Below are positions 1 through 9,119 of a DNA stretch of 64,000 nucleotides, piece after piece; the stretch's first letter is position 1, and each line of letters starts with the position of its first letter. The position numbers and the translations under genes were made by a program. Origin of the DNA: Streptomyces sp. AM 2-1-1 (GTDB lineage: Bacteria > Actinomycetota > Actinomycetes > Streptomycetales > Streptomycetaceae); contig NZ_CP119147.1 in assembly GCF_029167645.1 (NCBI RefSeq), positions 6,528,501-6,592,500 of the forward strand. The letters run 5' to 3'. The notes under the pieces are model-generated. The model did no database searches. It was not told where the DNA came from and saw only the letters and a list, made by a program, of their open reading frames with translations.

Positions 1-672
1 GTCGAACTCCTCGGCGCCGTGCGGGAAACGGGCGGCACCTGCCTGCTCGCGCGGTGCGCAGGGGGCGTTTCCGTCCGGCTCACCGTCGCCGACGACGACC
101 CCGCGCTCGCCCACCGCGACAACCTGATGCTGCTGGCCACGGCGCCGGGGACACGGTTGAGGATCATCGGCCGCCTCGTCCCCGCCTCGCATCCCCGGCT
201 CGCCCTCCTCGCCTGCTCGCACCCGACCGGCGACGGCACGATCGACCTCGGCCTCGACCGCCTGCGCCGCGCCGATCTGCCGGACCCGACCGCCCCCGTG
301 CACCCCGCCCCGCCGCAGGCCGGCGGACCCGGCATCCACTCACCCCTGTACCTCCTGGAGCGGCGGGTCGAACAGGCGGTCCCGGCGGGCCGCGCCGCCC
401 TCGGCATGCTCGGCGACCTCACCTCCGAGACCCGCCGCATCGGCCGCGCGGGCCTCCCCACGGCCGCCGGACTCCTCACCGCGCTGTGCGCCTCGGCGGC
501 CCAGCGGGAGCGCGACCACTTCGGCCGCCTCCTCCCGGCCGACACCGACGGCTTCGCCCTGCACTGGCTCACCGCCGCCCGTTACACGGCGGCCGTGGCC
601 GAGGCCCTGTGCGCGGCCGCGTGGGATACGGCGCCGGAGGAGGGGCGGGCCGTGGCGTCATCGGATTACTGA
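1..672 (+). CDS. 3' part of an unrecognised protein (5' end outside window)
   Basis: The reading frame is open from the first base and ends at a TGA at 670-672, so this is the C-terminal part (about 223 residues) of a longer protein; the first internal GTG at 19 has no convincing ribosome site. The product is rich in Ala, Leu and Arg, has no signal peptide or membrane segment in the visible part, and looks soluble and helical towards its end. I do not recognise the family. The third-position GC pattern is typical of the neighbouring genes, which supports real coding. Confidence 0.6.
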   Translation, partial: VELLGAVRETGGTCLLARCAGGVSVRLTVADDDPALAHRDNLMLLATAPGTRLRIIGRLVPASHPRLALLACSHPTGDGTIDLGLDRLRRADLPDPTAPVHPAPPQAGGPGIHSPLYLLERRVEQAVPAGRAALGMLGDLTSETRRIGRAGLPTAAGLLTALCASAAQRERDHFGRLLPADTDGFALHWLTAARYTAAVAEALCAAAWDTAPEEGRAVASSDY

Positions 673-924
673 ACGGCGGGGCCCGGCGAACACGGGCTGA
701 CGGTCGGACAGTCCCCGGCGTTCGTGCGGCAGTTCCCTGCAACGGCGGCGTCGCATGCGTCGAACGACAAGGTGAACCGGTGCGGGAGGTCCGGTTCAGA
801 CCCGACCTGCGGGCAAAGAGTGTCGGGCCCCGCAGCCTGACTCTCACGCAGGAGGCGACGCCGCGGGTGGTGAGGGGCCGAAGGCGGGGGTAGACGGTGA
901 AAAGTACCTAACGAGGGAGGAGCA
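673..924. other. Intergenic region before the RsbW-like gene
   Basis: I see no convincing gene here. The last bases hold a strong ribosome binding site (GGGAGGAG at about 914-921) for the gene starting at 925. No clear promoter or hairpin was identified. Confidence 0.4.
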
Positions 925-1365
925 ATGCCGAAGGACACGTCGCTGCGCGCGATGGGATGGGCTCAGACGTTTCCGGTGTCGCAAGGCGTGCGGGCCGGCC
1001 GGCAGTGGACGCGTCAGCGCCTGGCATCCCTGGAATGGACCAGGAACGCGCCCGAATCGGTGGACGCGATCCTGCTCAGTGTTTCCGAACTCGTCACCAA
1101 CGCACATGTGCATGCACACAGTGACGCCCAGCTCGTGCTGACCTGGGACAGCCACTGCCTGCACGTGAGTGTGCACGACTCCGACCCCGTCCCGCCCGCC
1201 AAGAAACCGGAGGACCTCACGTTGACCGGGGGGCGCGGAATGGTTCTCGTCGACGCGCTCGCCGACGGCTGGGCCACGCACCCCCAGGCGTCCGGCAAGA
1301 CCGTCACCGCGTGCTTCGTACCGCCGGGCGCTCCGAAGCCCCGGCACGGCGGAGACGTCAGCTGA
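925..1365 (+). CDS. RsbW-like ATP-binding protein (HATPase_c_2, anti-sigma factor type)
   Basis: This 146-residue protein is one GHKL ATPase domain of the kind found in Streptomyces anti-sigma factor/serine kinase proteins. The N box is visible as SELVTNAHVHA (residues about 54-64, with the Glu and Asn that hold Mg-ATP), followed by an Asp-rich G1 region (VHDSDP, about 89-94) and the glycine lid GGRGM (about 109-113). The start ATG at 925 follows a good GGGAGGAG site. Family members bind ATP and control a sigma factor or anti-anti-sigma factor; no partner gene is adjacent, so the target is unknown. It stands alone, with IS debris downstream. Confidence 0.85.
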   Translation: MPKDTSLRAMGWAQTFPVSQGVRAGRQWTRQRLASLEWTRNAPESVDAILLSVSELVTNAHVHAHSDAQLVLTWDSHCLHVSVHDSDPVPPAKKPEDLTLTGGRGMVLVDALADGWATHPQASGKTVTACFVPPGAPKPRHGGDVS

Positions 1366-1454
1366 TTCACCGGGGGTGCCTCCATGTCGTTCGTCGACTC
1401 CGCGCTGCCGGATTTGTGGGTGGTGGTGCCGTTCATGCGCTGAGGCGCGACGGC

Positions 1455-1790
1455 CGGTGTTCGGGGTTCGCAGAAGGTTCCGTCGCGGAGTATGGCGAAA
1501 AGGAACAGGGGCCGCTTGAGCTGCGGTTTCCGCCTCGTGGGGCGTGTCCGCCGTGGACGGAGGTTCCCGGTAACTGTGTGGTCGGCGAGGTCGGCACAGG
1601 AGGCGAGGTGGGCGGCGGTGGGGAAGCTGGCGCCTTGGCCGACGGTGGTCAGCAGCACTGCGGCGGCCCTGACGCCGACACCGGGCACCGAGGTCAGGAC
1701 CGGGGAGAGAGGTGGGCCTCCAGCAGGGAGCTGATCTGAGTTTCCAGGTGTGGGGCAGGGTGCCGGGGAGAGTCCTGTTCGCCCGGCTTG
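1455..1790 (-). pseudogene. IS110-family transposase remnant (C-terminal part)
   Basis: On the minus strand the translation reads SLLEAHLSP, then after a one-base frameshift near 1703 SPVLTSVPGVGVRAAAVLL and FPTAAHLASCADLA, then LKRPLF joined directly to LFAILRDGTFCEP. These are characteristic C-terminal (Transposase_20) blocks of IS110/IS116/IS902 transposases. The stretch that normally lies between the LKRALF block and the AMLRDGTFYEP block is missing, so there is an internal deletion as well as a frameshift. It cannot encode a working enzyme. The last block shares a 19-bp exact match with a second remnant near 3817-3835. Confidence 0.8.
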
Positions 1791-1830
1791 ATCACACGCC
1801 GGTGCGGTCGGAGCAGGTCCGGCCCAGAGA

Positions 1831-2553
1831 TCAGAGTTCTGCCGGAGGCAGGCCGAGATGGTCGTGCAGTGCCTGGCTGCCGACGGGTGTCACGAGGAGG
1901 GCGCGGCTGGTTCCGATGCGCGTCATCCACCCGGCGGCGAGTGCGTGGGCGGACAGGGCGGAGCCCACCACGCCGGCCAGGTGGGGACGGCGCTCGGTCC
2001 AGTCCAGGCAGGCGCGCACCGGTGGCCGGCGTGAGCCGACGGGCACCGTGATGCCGACCTCGGCAAGCCAGAGGGCGCCCTTGCCGGTCAGGCCCGGCTC
2101 GGATCCCCACTCCAGGAGTCCGCGTTCGATCATCGCGTCGGTGATGGCCAGCGCGGTGGTTCCGGCCAGGTGGTCGTAGCACAGCCGGGCGCGGGCCAGT
2201 GCCTGCTGCCGGCCGGAGGCCGCCAGCGAGCGTGGCCGAGTGCTGTGCTTCGGGGCCAGCGCGGCAAGGCTCTCGATCAGTTCGACCACTGTGCGGTCGG
2301 CCACCCGTACGTAGCGGTGGCGTCCGTGTCGCTCCTCGACGAGGAGTCCGCCGTTTACGAGCAGGTTCAGGTGCGAGGTCGCGGTGGACGGTGCGACTCC
2401 GGCGTAGCGCGCGAGTTCGTTCGCCGTCCATGCCCGGCCGTCGAGCAGTGCGAGGCAGAAGGCTGCCCGGGTGCCGTCGGCCAGCATTCTGGCAACGCCC
2501 GCCAGGTCCACACCCACATCCTGGCCCGCACGCTGAATGTCCACGGTGCCCAT
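1831..2553 (-). CDS. ArsR-type winged-helix transcriptional regulator
   Basis: This 240-residue protein has an N-terminal ArsR/HTH_20 winged helix (about residues 15-75): a helix-turn-helix (WTANELARYAGVAPSTATSHLNLLV) followed by the wing (GLLVEERHGRHRYVRVAD). The remaining part is a helical extension with an Arg/Pro-rich C-terminus; no metal-binding Cys cluster is present, so it is unlikely to sense arsenic or similar metals. It is divergent from the acetyltransferase gene, and the shared upstream region contains an 18-bp inverted repeat that is the best candidate operator. The ligand is unknown. Confidence 0.85.
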   Translation of the reverse strand: MGTVDIQRAGQDVGVDLAGVARMLADGTRAAFCLALLDGRAWTANELARYAGVAPSTATSHLNLLVNGGLLVEERHGRHRYVRVADRTVVELIESLAALAPKHSTRPRSLAASGRQQALARARLCYDHLAGTTALAITDAMIERGLLEWGSEPGLTGKGALWLAEVGITVPVGSRRPPVRACLDWTERRPHLAGVVGSALSAHALAAGWMTRIGTSRALLVTPVGSQALHDHLGLPPAEL

Positions 2554-2567
2554 TGTCGCCGACGTCC

Positions 2568-2585
2568 CTTCGACGTCCGTCGAAG
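2568..2585. promoter_or_regulatory. Inverted repeat in the divergent ArsR/GNAT promoter region
   Basis: CTTCGAC-GTCC-GTCGAAG is a perfect 7-bp inverted repeat with a 4-bp spacer. It lies 15 bp upstream of the regulator's start and about 78 bp upstream of the acetyltransferase start. Winged-helix dimers of this class bind such palindromes, so autoregulation and control of the neighbour are likely. Confidence 0.55.
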
Positions 2586-2662
2586 CGTCCCCGTCCTAGT
2601 GTCGGCCCGTGCGTCGGGCTCACCGGCCCCGCACCCGCATCCGCTCATGTACTGGAGATGCC

Positions 2663-3163
2663 TTGCCCGTGTCCGACATCGCCGTCACCGTCCCCCACCA
2701 GCACCAACCTCAGACCGACGTCGTGCTCACCGACGCCCCCGACCCGGAGGACGTTGCGGCAATCTCCGACGCGCTGGACCGCTTCAACATCGAACACACG
2801 GGAATCGCCGACCGCAGACCTCTGGCCGTCCTGGTCCGTGATCCCGGAACGCGCCAAGTGGTCGGCGGACTGACCGGGCGCACCTCGCTCGGGCTGTTCT
2901 TCCTCGACCTCTTCTACCTGCCGCCCCGGCTGCGGGGCAGCGGGCTGGGAACAGAGCTGCTCCGGAAGGCCGAGGACGAGGCTCGTGCCCGTGGCTGCCG
3001 CTCGGCTGTGCTCTACACGATCACCTTCCAGGCCCCCGGCTTCTACCAGAACCACGGTTGGAAGCGGCTCGGAGAGGTGCCCTGCGATCCGCCAGGCATC
3101 AGCCGCGTCTTCATGACCAAGGAACTCACGGCACCAACCGGTGAACCGACCCGGTCCCGGTGA
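2663..3163 (+). CDS. GNAT-family N-acetyltransferase
   Basis: This is a single-domain acetyltransferase of about 166 residues. The acetyl-CoA binding motif A is clear (LPPRLRGSGLGTELLRKAE, R/Q-x-x-G-x-G/A form), followed by the motif B region ending in GFYQNHGWKRLGEV, typical of GNAT proteins. The frame extends upstream to an ATG at 2609, but the TTG at 2663 (or GTG at 2669) sits correctly behind GGAG at 2654-2657, and the upstream residues look non-coding. It probably acetylates a small amine. It is divergent from and probably controlled by the ArsR-type gene. Confidence 0.8.
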   Translation: MPVSDIAVTVPHQHQPQTDVVLTDAPDPEDVAAISDALDRFNIEHTGIADRRPLAVLVRDPGTRQVVGGLTGRTSLGLFFLDLFYLPPRLRGSGLGTELLRKAEDEARARGCRSAVLYTITFQAPGFYQNHGWKRLGEVPCDPPGISRVFMTKELTAPTGEPTRSR

Positions 3164-3244
3164 GGTCGCCGTGCTCGTGCACCGTCATCTGATCCGTCCG
3201 CTCCGCACCTGCCACACACCGCGTCCGGAGCGCCACGGTCCGAG

Positions 3245-3525
3245 GTGGTGGTGCCGTCCGGTCCGCTCGACGCACTGGCTCAGGTGCCAGATCCGAGGAA
3301 TCCGCGCGGGGGTGCGGTTCCACCTGGCAACACTGCTCGCGGTCGGCGTATGTGCACCCACCAGCGCCGGACACAGAGATCCCTGACCGCCATTGCCGAG
3401 TGGGTACGCCGCTGCGACCAGGATGTCCTGGCCCGACCGGGCTGCCCTTCGACCCCTTTACCGGCCGGTTCAAGGCTCTGGGCGAGCGCACTTGGCGCGA
3501 TACATGCGTCCGCCCGGGACATTCC
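3245..3525 (+). pseudogene. ISAs1-like (H-repeat type) transposase remnant, N-terminal part
   Basis: Fragments of an ISAs1-like transposase N-terminus are spread over three frames: PLDALAQVPDPRNPRG, then RFHLATLLAVGVCAPTSAGH, then SLTAIAEWVRRCDQDVLAR, then GCPFDPFTGRFKALGERTWRDT. The order and wording match the DDE_Tnp_1-associated N-terminal domain, but at least three frameshifts separate the pieces and the catalytic part is absent. It is a dead fragment. Confidence 0.75.
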
Positions 3526-3786
3526 CCAAGTCATGCCCTCGACAGGGGGACACAGTCATGCCGGGCCCGGAGGCCGGCGGCTCCGTTGCAGGACCGCGAA
3601 AAACATGACGCGGGTCTTGGGTCTGGCGCAGGCGGGCGGAAGGCGACGTCGGACTTCAGGACCCCTCCAGCCACCCGCGCACGACACCTCTTCCCGCAGT
3701 CGAAGCCCGGGTCCGCGACCCGCGCACCAGCCGATGGATCGGTCCCGCCCGGATCGGGCCGGTCCTGGGCCTGCCGGCCTCAACCG

Positions 3787-3895
3787 TGTCCAGGACCACG
3801 GTCCACCGGGGCTCGTAGAAGGTTCCGTCGCGGAGCATGGCGAAGAGGACGTCGGCTCGGCGGCGGGTGACGCGGAGGAGGAGGGCCTGGGGGTG
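3787..3895 (-). pseudogene. Second IS110-family transposase remnant (extreme 3' end)
   Basis: The minus strand reads LLRVTRRRADVLFAMLRDGTFYEPR, the last conserved block of IS110-family transposases. Nothing upstream in the same frame resembles the rest of the enzyme. The bases 3817-3835 repeat 1472-1490 exactly and in the same orientation, so two copies of a related element once flanked, or recombined around, the ArsR/GNAT pair. Confidence 0.7.
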
Positions 3896-4007
3896 GGAGC
3901 TCCGGAGTCCAGCCGCTGTCCATGTCCAGGCCGCAGGGGGCCGACGGCTCGTTCGTACAGTCAGAGATCAGGATCGGTCGTCCGCCAGGAGAGAGGCACA
4001 CGCCGTC

Positions 4008-7000
4008 TCACCGTCGGGACCCCGGCCGTGACCTCGGCCCAGGAGCGGTGCGCAGGCCCAGAAGGGTCTGCACGCCGTAGTTGTCGCTGACTGCTCGGGA
4101 GCAGACCCGGTTGAAGCCCCCCACGCTGTGCCGACGGGCAGTCAGCAGGAGGTTGGCAGCCTGGACGATCTGGTCTCCTCGTCCGTGCATCAGGGTGCGG
4201 GGGAAGGGGTTGGCACTGCGCACGTAGCGGGCGCCCAAGGTGACAGCGCGGCCCCGCTCGAACTTGACCACGATGGACTCGTTGCCATGAGCCGACTGCA
4301 GCAGGCGGCAAGCGTCGAAGCAGTCGTAAGCGCGGCGGGCGTGCTCCGCTGCCGTACGGGCGGTGTCGGAGTCGGGATCGAGCAACCTGCCTTCGCCCTC
4401 CTCCCACCGCTCCACCACATCACGTGCTCGGTCCAGGTAGAGCTTGCCCAAGCCGTCGAGCAGTTGGACGCTGGTGAAGTCCGTGAGCAGCAGTTCGCCT
4501 ATGAACTCCGAGGTGTACTGCCCCATGTCCTGGTCGGCGGGGGTGTCCGGGGCCGGAGAACCGGTATCGGTAGCGGACCCGGGGGTGACCGGCCCTTCCG
4601 TCTCGTCTCCCAGGTAACCCGCGAAAAGGCCGGAGAGCGGGTTGCCGCCGGACAGCCCGCCCTTGACGGTAATGCGCGCCGAGTTGCTCAGTCGAGAAGG
4701 GTTGCGTCCCTCACCGTAGTGGCGGCGGTCGAGGAAACGGCCGACCGTACCAGCGTAGTCGCCGCCCACCACCGACTCGAATGCCTCGTCAAGGGGATCC
4801 CAACGCACCGGCTGGTTCAGGCGCAACGCGACCTGAGCGTCAAGGATCGCGGCAAGGCTGAAGCGGCTGTCACGGCCCACGACCGAGCCGAGGTGCTGGT
4901 GGGCAGCCGCCAGTCGGTCTTGCACCTGGGTGGAACGTTGGTTTGGGGCGTGGGCGGCCTCCGCCAGCATCGCCTCCGCGGCGGACAGCCGGGCCATCCG
5001 GCTCACTTCCCCGTTGGGGGCGGTGCGGGCCAGGTGCTCGTAGAGCTCGATCGCCTTCTCGTAGTTCCATACGTACCGGTGGAAGGCGGCCTGCGTGGAG
5101 ATGAGCCGCGCGTCGCCGGGCCAGAGACGTGACGCCTTCTCGAAGAGGGCGAGGACGGGGCTGTTGTCGACGACAGGCGTCTTGGTGCTCGGTCCCGGAC
5201 CTCGACCCCCCTTTCCTTGCTTCAGGGCGATGTTGTATTCCAGGATGCCCTTCCAGCGGCGGTATTCGCGCTCCAGCCGGGTTTCGATCGCGCACAACTC
5301 GATCGACGGGCCATAGCGGTGGCGGTGATCCCGCAGCTTCCGGCTGCGCTGGCTGTAGATCCGCTCTATCTCTCGCTGTTGCGTTTCCGGCGGCGCCATC
5401 AGGAAGTCCTTGCCGGGCTCCTGTGCGGCGCCTCGCAGGCTGCCCTGGGAGACCCAGTCGGAATTCAGGCACGCCAGGTCGAGCAAGCCGTGGGAACGGG
5501 ACTGGTCGTTCTCCTGTGACAGCCAGGACCGGACCGCCCGGACACACGTCTTACGGCGTCGCTCAGCCACCTCGCCGGCCTCGCTGGTCCGCTGGGTGGT
5601 TCGCCAGATGTCCGTGACCTGCCGCAGCCACACCGAGTACGCGAACGGGCTGGGTGCCAGCTCGACGGCGGCCAGGGCGCGGTCCGCCGCCCTGGCTCGC
5701 CGGGCGCGTGCGGCGCCGTGCTTCTGGCTGTCGCGCAGTGCCCGTGCCAGGAAGCCGTAGCACTGGGCCAGTGCGCTCAAGGCGGCAGCGGTGTCCTGGT
5801 CCTGCAACGAGGGTGCCGGAGCACCCGGCTCACGCGGGGCGGGCAGGTTGTTGTGCGGGCCTCGGTCGCCGAGGCGGTACTGGTCGAGCAAGGGAAGTCC
5901 TTCCAGGAGGGATATCGCCTCCTGGGCGCCATGGCGCGTCTTCTCCGGCTCCGAGTACCACGCGTGGACCTTCCGCAGGAAGCGTGCTACCGCCACACAC
6001 AGTGTGGGCGGCCACGTTCTCCGGTCGCCCCAGCATGCGTCCAAGGCATCCATCACCAGGGCGCGGGTCTCGTCGAGCTCGTCGTCGTCAGTGCTCTGGT
6101 GGAGCAGGACCTGGGCCGTGTCGAGCAGACGCATCGACCACAGAGTGAGCGGCTCGTTCTGCTCTCGGGCAATCCCGAGGCCGGCGACCGCGTTCCGCAC
6201 CGCCTGGACGAGCTCCCGGCGGCATTCCGCCCGATCGGTCAACAGGCGGCTGCGGGCGCGGCAGACACGGCTGTTCATTTGGAGACGCGCTTGTACATAA
6301 CGCGGGGTGTCGTCCTGCCGGAGCGTCTCGGTCACCAGCAGGTGTGCCCGGTCAACGAGGGTCTTGGCCTCGTCGAGTCGGTTGTCGTCGATCAGTGACT
6401 CGGCGGTGTTGAGCAGCCAGGAGACGGCCAGGGTGACCCGGCCCGCCTGTCCGGGGCTCCGTTCCAGGGCACCCTCGTACACCAGGTCGGTGGCCTGCAT
6501 CCGTACCGGGAGCAGGCGGACGGTCAGGCCCAGCCGCTTGCCGGTGTAGTCGAGCGAGGTGTCGATGGAGCGCAGCAGGGTGTGCGGGACTTGCCCCGAG
6601 CGGCAGGCGGACAGGGCGGTCGAGACCTCCTCGGCGGCCGCCATGAACATCGTGCCCCGCTCCGCTGCCGCGCCCGCGCGGCGGGCCGTGAAGGTGAGGG
6701 TCGCCACCGCGTGGTAGAGGGAGAAGAGCGGGTGGGGGGTGGGGGCGACGGTGAGGCTCTCGACTGCGGCGGGAAGAGGTTCGCCGGCGAGTGGGGGCGG
6801 GGACTCGTCGGACCCGGTGGGCGGGAACCCGGTGGCCCCTTCTTGCGCGAGGGGCGGCGTCTCTTTCGAGCCGTGCAGGTACAACGCGTCGCCCTTGGGC
6901 GCGACGACCAGGTCGCAGACCACTTCGTGCAGCTCCGGCAGCCGACGCTCCGCGTCGTCCTCGATCCAGCCCAGAGCGCTGCGCAGTTGGCTCTGGAAGA

Positions 7001-9119
7001 CGTCGTTGGCCTGGTCCCCGGCCTTGTCCAGTACGGTCGCGGCCGAGGGGAAGAGGACCCTCGCCGCAGCAGCGAGGCGGTGGTCGAGGTCGCCGTTCTC
7101 GGTCAACCCCGGTGGTATCAGGAGCTTCACGTACTTCCGGGCGAGCACGGGGCGGGTGAACGGATCAGTGTGGGGCGCCGCGAGCGCGGTCAGGAGAAGG
7201 GTCCGCAGGGCGTGTTCACTCGCCTGACCGATGGTGAGGGCACCCGAGGCGTCCGCCGAGAGAACCCGGGAGTCCAGAAGCATCCCCAAGGTCGCGCCGG
7301 GGAGAGCGACGGCGGGGTCTTCCAACACCTGGCGAGGCAGCGAAAGACGGTCGCCGAGGCTCCACACCGCAAGCAGGGCGAGCGTTTCCGGCGTGGCCGG
7401 CTGCTCTCCGACCGGGGCGAAGGAGCAGCCCAATTCCGCGAGGGTGAGGGCGAGGTTCGGGGCGGTACCCTCCACCAGAGCGGTCGCCACGGCATCCGGT
7501 TCGGGAGGCGGGGTGCCGGAAGCGGAGCCGGTGGCGGAGCCCTTGGTCGTGCGGTAACCGTTGGCGCCGCGGTACAGCTCACCCGGCAAGCGCAGCCTCC
7601 CGTCCTCGATGTGACGGAGAACGCTTGCGCCGTCAACGGAGATCCGCTCCGACGCCAGAAGCTTGGTGAGGAGCTCGGCTGCCTCGTCGTCCGTCAGCTC
7701 GGCCAGGGGAATGGGGGCCTTCTGCGTCAGTTGCTGTCCGCCCTCGACCTCGACCGGGACCCGCGAGACGACGATGTTCGCCGTGTCGCGAAAGTAGGGG
7801 TGGCCGAGGAGTTCGTCGAGTTCATCGCCGATCCGCTCGGAGTCGTAGCCGAGGCGGCCGCAGTCGATGATCAGGAGCAGGGTGTGGCCGCGGGCGTGCT
7901 CCCGCAAGCGGTCGATGACCAGTTGTCGGCGCGGGTCGGCGGCGCCGCCGGTCGTGTCGAAGCCGATGTCCTGCAGCCCGACCTGGAGGGCGTCGGCGAG
8001 GGCGCCCAGGACGGGGGACTCCGCGCTGGGGTTGGGAATGACCATCTCCAACAGCAGCCAAGGCTGTCCGGCCGGCGCGGCCTCCTTGATCTCGGGGGAG
8101 GAGAGTAGTTGGCGGACGAAGGCCGACTTGCCGGCGTACTGCGGACCGTGCACGGGCAGCACCGCCCGTTGTCCGAACCTCCTTCTGGCATCCTCGAGTT
8201 CGAGGCTCCGCCCGGTGAAGTCCGTCACAGGGGAGGGCCAGGCGCGGAAGCCGTCCGGGCGAGGAAGCGTTGCGGGTTCCCGTGCGGAGCCCGGCAGCGC
8301 GGGAGAGGTGAAGGTGTGCGGGACAGGAGGCGGCGGAACGTGTCTACGGTTGCGGAGCCAGGGGCGGTTCGCCCAGGTGGCGGCGGACTGCTGGGGCTCC
8401 TGGAGTGTGGTGCCCTCGGCGTCGGGGGAGTCCTTCAGAATTTCGCCGACCGTGTCGAAGACCCACTGGGCCGACAGGCTCGGGCGGTTCTCCGCGATCC
8501 CGTCGAGAGCTTTCAGCAGCGCGCCGGTGAAGAAGGTGGTCTCTCTGCCGGAGTCTCCGCGTGCGGTTTGATTGTGTGCGGCGGCGGACATCACGAACCA
8601 GCCCCGCTCGGTGCCCGAGCCCGACGCCTCAGCGGGTAAGGAATCGATCGCACCACCCGAGAAGCAGCAGTCGAGGATGAGCAGCTTGCGCTCAGCCAGC
8701 TCTTCCTCGTCCGCGACGGTGCGGAAGATGTCGGCTACCGACACCATGGAATTCTGCGGGGTCAGCACGTCGCCGGTGTCGTGCGGCGCCAAGTAGAGCG
8801 TTTGGGTGCGGCCGTCGAAATGAGCGTGGCCCGCGAAATAGAGAACGTAGAGCCCGTCGGATCGGGTCAGCCTGTAACTGGCGCTGATGGCGTCCAGCAT
8901 GTCGGACCGGGTCAGGTCCTTGTAAGCGACCAGGTTCATCCCACGAAGGCCCCACACGTCCGGGTCTTTGAACACCTTGCTCAGCCGCTCGATGTTGGTG
9001 GCCGCGGCGTGTACCGGGGCGAACGCACTCGAGGGGTAGGTGACACCACCGAGGAGCAGGGCGGTGGACCGGGCAGGAGATACTTTCTCCTCGTCCGGAT
9101 TTCCTTGGTTCTGGCTCAC
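4008..9119 (-). CDS. Caspase-family protease fused to a STAND-like NTPase and a long helical (TPR-like) C-terminus
   Basis: This 1703-residue protein begins with a peptidase C14 (caspase) domain, about residues 16-235: a His in YFAGHAHFDG (His98) and a Cys in LLILDCCFSGG (Cys152, preceded by Asp150) form the expected dyad. A linker leads to FTGR (301-304) and a P-loop NTPase with Walker A GPQYAGKS (325-332) and a Walker B-like LLLIIDC near 415, as in STAND/NLR-like ATPases. The remaining 1100 residues are helical, with TPR-like segments such as WNYEKAIELYEHLARTAPN. The start is a GTG overlapping the stop of the EACC1-like gene (GTGA), so translation is coupled. I infer a suicide or defence effector whose protease is held in check by the NTPase and helical sensor. 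No target or trigger is visible. Confidence 0.85.
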   Translation of the reverse strand: MSQNQGNPDEEKVSPARSTALLLGGVTYPSSAFAPVHAAATNIERLSKVFKDPDVWGLRGMNLVAYKDLTRSDMLDAISASYRLTRSDGLYVLYFAGHAHFDGRTQTLYLAPHDTGDVLTPQNSMVSVADIFRTVADEEELAERKLLILDCCFSGGAIDSLPAEASGSGTERGWFVMSAAAHNQTARGDSGRETTFFTGALLKALDGIAENRPSLSAQWVFDTVGEILKDSPDAEGTTLQEPQQSAATWANRPWLRNRRHVPPPPVPHTFTSPALPGSAREPATLPRPDGFRAWPSPVTDFTGRSLELEDARRRFGQRAVLPVHGPQYAGKSAFVRQLLSSPEIKEAAPAGQPWLLLEMVIPNPSAESPVLGALADALQVGLQDIGFDTTGGAADPRRQLVIDRLREHARGHTLLLIIDCGRLGYDSERIGDELDELLGHPYFRDTANIVVSRVPVEVEGGQQLTQKAPIPLAELTDDEAAELLTKLLASERISVDGASVLRHIEDGRLRLPGELYRGANGYRTTKGSATGSASGTPPPEPDAVATALVEGTAPNLALTLAELGCSFAPVGEQPATPETLALLAVWSLGDRLSLPRQVLEDPAVALPGATLGMLLDSRVLSADASGALTIGQASEHALRTLLLTALAAPHTDPFTRPVLARKYVKLLIPPGLTENGDLDHRLAAAARVLFPSAATVLDKAGDQANDVFQSQLRSALGWIEDDAERRLPELHEVVCDLVVAPKGDALYLHGSKETPPLAQEGATGFPPTGSDESPPPLAGEPLPAAVESLTVAPTPHPLFSLYHAVATLTFTARRAGAAAERGTMFMAAAEEVSTALSACRSGQVPHTLLRSIDTSLDYTGKRLGLTVRLLPVRMQATDLVYEGALERSPGQAGRVTLAVSWLLNTAESLIDDNRLDEAKTLVDRAHLLVTETLRQDDTPRYVQARLQMNSRVCRARSRLLTDRAECRRELVQAVRNAVAGLGIAREQNEPLTLWSMRLLDTAQVLLHQSTDDDELDETRALVMDALDACWGDRRTWPPTLCVAVARFLRKVHAWYSEPEKTRHGAQEAISLLEGLPLLDQYRLGDRGPHNNLPAPREPGAPAPSLQDQDTAAALSALAQCYGFLARALRDSQKHGAARARRARAADRALAAVELAPSPFAYSVWLRQVTDIWRTTQRTSEAGEVAERRRKTCVRAVRSWLSQENDQSRSHGLLDLACLNSDWVSQGSLRGAAQEPGKDFLMAPPETQQREIERIYSQRSRKLRDHRHRYGPSIELCAIETRLEREYRRWKGILEYNIALKQGKGGRGPGPSTKTPVVDNSPVLALFEKASRLWPGDARLISTQAAFHRYVWNYEKAIELYEHLARTAPNGEVSRMARLSAAEAMLAEAAHAPNQRSTQVQDRLAAAHQHLGSVVGRDSRFSLAAILDAQVALRLNQPVRWDPLDEAFESVVGGDYAGTVGRFLDRRHYGEGRNPSRLSNSARITVKGGLSGGNPLSGLFAGYLGDETEGPVTPGSATDTGSPAPDTPADQDMGQYTSEFIGELLLTDFTSVQLLDGLGKLYLDRARDVVERWEEGEGRLLDPDSDTARTAAEHARRAYDCFDACRLLQSAHGNESIVVKFERGRAVTLGARYVRSANPFPRTLMHGRGDQIVQAANLLLTARRHSVGGFNRVCSRAVSDNYGVQTLLGLRTAPGPRSRPGSRR

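Noticed and set aside
6582..8108. Long open frame of 508 codons on the plus strand inside the caspase gene
   Set aside because: It is the antisense shadow of a well-supported GC-rich gene; its Arg/Gly-rich translation matches no family.
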